Below the pieces are notes generated by a model. It was not told where the DNA came from and did not search any database. It saw only the letters and a program-made list of their open reading frames with translations. Shown here in pieces: positions 5,569 to 8,528 of a stretch of 8,528 nt of DNA. Each line of letters starts with the position of its first letter. Position 1 is the stretch's first letter. The DNA is from Chloroflexota bacterium (GTDB taxonomy: Bacteria; Chloroflexota; Anaerolineae; Anaerolineales; Villigracilaceae): the NCBI GenBank assembly GCA_016875755.1, contig VGOX01000071.1, positions 1 to 8,528 of the forward strand. Direction: 5' to 3'. The translations under genes and the position numbers were made by a program.

Positions 5569-7281
5569 TCACTTCAACCCCACAACCTCAAACACTTCCA
5601 ACGGTTTCGATTTGCCTTTCACCGTCATTTCCTTATGCGGTGTGGCTTCCACTTGCTTCTTTACGCGCTCGTACGCATCCTTACTGATGAGGATCTGGTT
5701 TTTGGCTGAATATTCCTGAATGCGTTTGGCAATGTTCACGCTGTCGCTGATGGCGGTGTATTCGAGACGTTTCTCCGTGCCGATCAAACCGAGAACGGCG
5801 TCGCCATAGTTGATGCCGACACCAAATGCGAGGTGCGAATCTTCGGGCATTTCCTTGTATAAATTCTCAACCGATTCGCGGATGGCAAGCGCGGTTTTGA
5901 CAGCACGTAAAGTATGGTCGGGTTGCGGCACGGGGGCATTGAAACATGCCATGATGGCATCGCCCATGAATTTGTCGATGGTGCCTTCCTGCGCGAGTAC
6001 GGCTTCGGCCATGGCGGCGAGGTAGCGGTTGAGAATGCTTACCAGTTTTTCTGGCGCGAGGTTTTCGCTGTAAGTGGTAAACCCGCGGATGTCGGCGAAG
6101 AGCACGGTCAAATCCACACGTTTGCCGCCGAGTTGCAGGCTGTTCGGGTCCAGTTGTTCGATGACGGCTGGGGAGACCATGCGCTCGAAGAGACGGCGCT
6201 GCGCTTCCAACTTCTTTCGTTCTGTGAGGTCGTCCAAAACGATTGCCACACCTTGGGTTTTTTGTCCCGCATCCTTGAGCGGTGAGAGGTTCAACCGCCA
6301 GTTGAGTAATCCGCGCTGGGGTGAGGTGTGGCTGAGTTCGAGACCGACCACGGGTTTGTCCGTTCTGCGGATCTCTGTCAGATGCGGTTCAAGTTCAAGG
6401 GAAACAGAAGCAAGCGCTTCGTTAAGATGATGACCGATGATGTCCTGTGTGGCGGCGCCGAGGATCATTTCCGCGGCTTTGTTGGCGAGAGTGATCTGGT
6501 CCTGCACATCCGCTGTGATCACGCCGCTTGCAATGGACTCGAATACGTTGTCCATCAGGTTCTTGAGGGCGGTAACTTCTTCGAGGGTGTTTTTTAGCGA
6601 GGAGAACAGGCGCGCATTTTCGATGGCGACGGCTGCCTGGTTTGCGAATGCGGCAAGCAGTTCTTTTTCGCTTTCGGCAAATATGCCTGCGCGAATGCGA
6701 TTGTCTGCATAAATGACGCCAATGAGTTCGTTCTTCACTTTCAGCGGTACACATAAGATCGAACGCAGGTTGAATGCGACGATGCTTTCCTGTCCGCTGA
6801 AACGCTGGTCTTCCTGGGCATTGGTGGTGACAATGGGTTCACCCGTATCAATGACACGCTGCACAACGGTGCGGCTGACATTCTTCTCGGATGAGTTGAT
6901 CGATTCCATTTCCCAGTTGCGCCCCATGCGAATTACCATCTCGCCCTGTTCATCGCGCAGCATGAGAAAGCCGCGTTCCGCCTTTGTAAGCTGAACAATA
7001 TTGTCCATCACGATGAGCAGCACTTCGTCCAATTCCAGGGACGAGTTGACCACCTGCCCGATATTGGCAAGGGCTAGCATGTTGCTGTGTTCTTTCTGGA
7101 AGCGCTCAAAGGTATTGCCGAGCTGTCCCAGTGAAGTTTGCATATCGCGCAGGTTTTCCAGCGTGTTTTTAGGGAGTTTTAATTTGCTTGCTTCCAATTC
7201 GGCGCGCATCTTTCCCGCCTGAGCGCCAAGCGCAAGCAATTGATCGTGTAAGGTTGTGGGGCGTGTGGTTTCGGTATTCAT
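5569..7281 (-). CDS. GAF-PAS-class III adenylate/guanylate cyclase
   Basis: A 570-residue soluble signalling enzyme (numbered from ATG at 7281) that would make a cyclic nucleotide from a nucleoside triphosphate. Residues 8-65 are helical, probably coiled coil. A GAF domain spans about 67-225 (FNLRSILCVPLKVKNELIGVIYADN is its core), a PAS domain about 240-355 (NVFESIASGVITADVQDQITLANKAAE at its start), and a class III cyclase domain about 365-565, entered by the linker FERMVSPAVIEQL. Metal-binding aspartates are D397 (FADIRGFT) and D441 (FMGDAIMA). K437 (IDKFMGD) and T509 (EYTAIS) are the purine-specificity pair of class IIIb adenylate cyclases; N516 and R520 (VNIAKR) are the transition-state residues. 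All catalytic residues are present, so it should be active, most likely making cAMP. The usual Gly after YTxI is Ser (S512). A TTG start at 7296 would add 5 residues; neither start has a clear Shine-Dalgarno site. It lies 16-31 nt after the transglutaminase gene, probably in the same operon. No transmembrane segment is visible. Confidence 0.93.
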   Translation of the reverse strand: MNTETTRPTTLHDQLLALGAQAGKMRAELEASKLKLPKNTLENLRDMQTSLGQLGNTFERFQKEHSNMLALANIGQVVNSSLELDEVLLIVMDNIVQLTKAERGFLMLRDEQGEMVIRMGRNWEMESINSSEKNVSRTVVQRVIDTGEPIVTTNAQEDQRFSGQESIVAFNLRSILCVPLKVKNELIGVIYADNRIRAGIFAESEKELLAAFANQAAVAIENARLFSSLKNTLEEVTALKNLMDNVFESIASGVITADVQDQITLANKAAEMILGAATQDIIGHHLNEALASVSLELEPHLTEIRRTDKPVVGLELSHTSPQRGLLNWRLNLSPLKDAGQKTQGVAIVLDDLTERKKLEAQRRLFERMVSPAVIEQLDPNSLQLGGKRVDLTVLFADIRGFTTYSENLAPEKLVSILNRYLAAMAEAVLAQEGTIDKFMGDAIMACFNAPVPQPDHTLRAVKTALAIRESVENLYKEMPEDSHLAFGVGINYGDAVLGLIGTEKRLEYTAISDSVNIAKRIQEYSAKNQILISKDAYERVKKQVEATPHKEMTVKGKSKPLEVFEVVGLK

Positions 7282-7312
7282 AAAGTGTTCGGTCAATATC
7301 CATCCAGTGGCT

Positions 7313-8528
7313 CTAATTGTATCCCAAGATTATGATTTTTAGCCGCGCATAAATGGTTTGAAAAATGATATTCCATGCGGCGCGCCGTGCAGCAGATACA
7401 TTTCCTCCGCGCGGGCTGAACAGATCCGATTGATGTTCATTCAATAAAATTTCGATGGCAGACGCTGCAGCAGGGAACAGCCGTTTCAACATGCTGGCGC
7501 GTTCGGCTGGAGTGATGTGGCTGGCTTGCGGTCTGCCGATCCAGCGCAGGCTGATATTGACGCTTTGGAAAGCACGCTCGATGGGGGAGAGAGCGCTCCA
7601 ATTCAACCCTGCATTCAGCCATGCAGGCGTTTCCCATCCGTTGCGTTGGATGGTGGATCTCACAACATGGGCAAGCGTCAGTGTGGGCGCAAACCTTCTT
7701 TTCAAAAACACGGCTGCTGCTGCGAGCAAAACTCCGCCCATGACCAAGCTGACTTGCAGGACCTGAGTACGGGATAGGAACGGTATGAAGCTCGCTTCTT
7801 CTGATGGGATGTTTTCATTCTGCTCTTCAGGAAGTGCGGGCGCTTCAAGCGGGACGCTGGGCTGGTTCGGTGTTTCGACGGTTTTTTCTTCCCGTATCTC
7901 AGGCCGATCAAGCGGATTTTGATTACCCGTCGGCTCGAACTCCACCCAGCCATACGTAGGGAAGTACACTTCGGGCCAGGCGTGCAAATCCCTTTCGCGG
8001 ACGGTATAAAGCGGGTTTTGCAGGCTTACCTCGCCCTGAGCATACCCCACCGCAAGGCGGGCGGGGATTCCAATAGATCGCAGCATTAACACTTCTGCGC
8101 TGGCGTAATAATTACAGAAACCTTTTTTATTCTCGAATAGGAAATATTCAAGCGGATCAACCGCCTCTTCAGGGAATGTGATCGCTGGGGCATATTCGAT
8201 CTCTGTCCGCAGGTATTCCGTGATGGCGGCTGCCTTATCGTATGCAGTATCGTAGCCTTCTGTGATCTCACGCGCAAGCGCTTGAATACGGGGGGAGAAA
8301 TTCTCTGGCAGTTGCAGGTACTGTTCCGTCACCCAGACGGGGTATTCCTGACCTGCTTCCTGTAATTCGATGCGGGTCGGGTTGGCCAGCATGGCGTTGA
8401 CGCGGTACACATCCCCTGTTTCCAGAGGCGGCACGGCTTGCAGGATCATCACATCCATCGCACCATCCTCTGTCGATGTAGCCGAATGCAAAATGGAGGC
8501 ATTCCGATTCACCCATAGGGGTTGAGGC
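7313..8528 (-). CDS. Membrane-anchored transglutaminase-like protein (TgpA-type), 5' part outside the window
   Basis: The frame stays open from the TAG stop at 7315-7313 up to the right edge; codons above the internal GTG at 8512 read PQPLWV, so the true start lies outside. Visible parts, numbered from the GTG at 8512, begin with an extracytoplasmic strand-rich segment (20-70). A transglutaminase core follows (about 75-195) with C133 (GFCNYYASAEVLMLRSIGIPAR) and H177 (DLHAWPEVYF). E193 (WVEFEPT) stands where the third triad member, often Asp, is found. Next come a Pro/Glu-rich linker (200-245), one transmembrane helix (about 251-269, then KRR), and a C-terminal cytoplasmic domain with DUF4129-like features (LRWIGRPQASHITPAERASMLKRLFP). 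Family members normally carry several N-terminal membrane helices (DUF3488), presumably lost here at the window edge. The active site would face outside the membrane. The role may be protein cross-linking or peptide cleavage; the substrate is unknown. The cyclase gene follows directly. Confidence 0.9.
   Translation of the reverse strand, partial: PQPLWVNRNASILHSATSTEDGAMDVMILQAVPPLETGDVYRVNAMLANPTRIELQEAGQEYPVWVTEQYLQLPENFSPRIQALAREITEGYDTAYDKAAAITEYLRTEIEYAPAITFPEEAVDPLEYFLFENKKGFCNYYASAEVLMLRSIGIPARLAVGYAQGEVSLQNPLYTVRERDLHAWPEVYFPTYGWVEFEPTGNQNPLDRPEIREEKTVETPNQPSVPLEAPALPEEQNENIPSEEASFIPFLSRTQVLQVSLVMGGVLLAAAAVFLKRRFAPTLTLAHVVRSTIQRNGWETPAWLNAGLNWSALSPIERAFQSVNISLRWIGRPQASHITPAERASMLKRLFPAAASAIEILLNEHQSDLFSPRGGNVSAARRAAWNIIFQTIYARLKIIILGYN

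Noticed and set aside
5914..6285. 123-codon plus-strand frame inside the cyclase gene
   Set aside because: It is antisense to the intact cyclase catalytic and PAS-linker coding region, with no domain and no start signals.
1..8528. CRISPR array, tRNA, rRNA, riboswitch, complete insertion sequence or phage defence genes
   Set aside because: No regularly spaced repeats, cloverleaf or conserved RNA motifs, or transposase domains were seen on either strand; nearly all the sequence is accounted for by ordinary protein genes.

Overview
The window is about 8.5 kb of dense bacterial DNA of moderate GC, with ATG, GTG and possibly TTG starts, short intergenic gaps and one bidirectional terminator. The gene mix is a GAF-PAS-class III cyclase, a membrane-anchored transglutaminase of the TgpA type, a DinB-fold protein, and M24 and M20 peptidases. 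This would fit an environmental bacterium such as Chloroflexota (Anaerolineae-like). That assignment is an impression from gene content and protein style, not a proof; no rRNA or other marker gene is present.

Layout. At the left edge, a minus-strand gene begins at 46 and runs out of the window. Only 15 codons are visible, but its ribosome-binding site and a good -35/-10 promoter can be read. Facing away from it, six plus-strand genes lie head to tail from 173 to 5427: a short-chain dehydrogenase/reductase, an M24 Xaa-Pro-type metallopeptidase, a DinB-fold protein, 3-methyladenine DNA glycosylase I (Tag), a PfkB-family sugar/nucleoside kinase, and an M20-family zinc peptidase. Gaps are 9, 34, -4, 25 and 55 nt, so most or all may share a transcript. 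A strong hairpin with A/T runs on both sides (5480-5508) ends this set and also serves the converging minus-strand genes.

The right third is on the minus strand. A transglutaminase-core membrane protein, whose N-terminal part lies outside the window, is followed after 16-31 nt by a GAF-PAS-adenylate/guanylate cyclase. The two are probably co-transcribed.

Functionally the plus-strand set is a loose housekeeping and stress cluster (redox enzyme, peptide turnover, DNA alkylation repair, kinase). The tightest link is the 4-nt stop/start overlap between the DinB-fold gene and tag. The minus-strand pair joins an exported or membrane-bound transglutaminase-like enzyme to a cyclic-nucleotide signalling enzyme.

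I found no CRISPR array, tRNA, rRNA, complete insertion sequence or obvious new defence system. The most unusual non-coding signal is a pair of identical 14-bp dyad sites (32-45 and 98-111) flanking the promoter of the leftmost gene, which look like operators.
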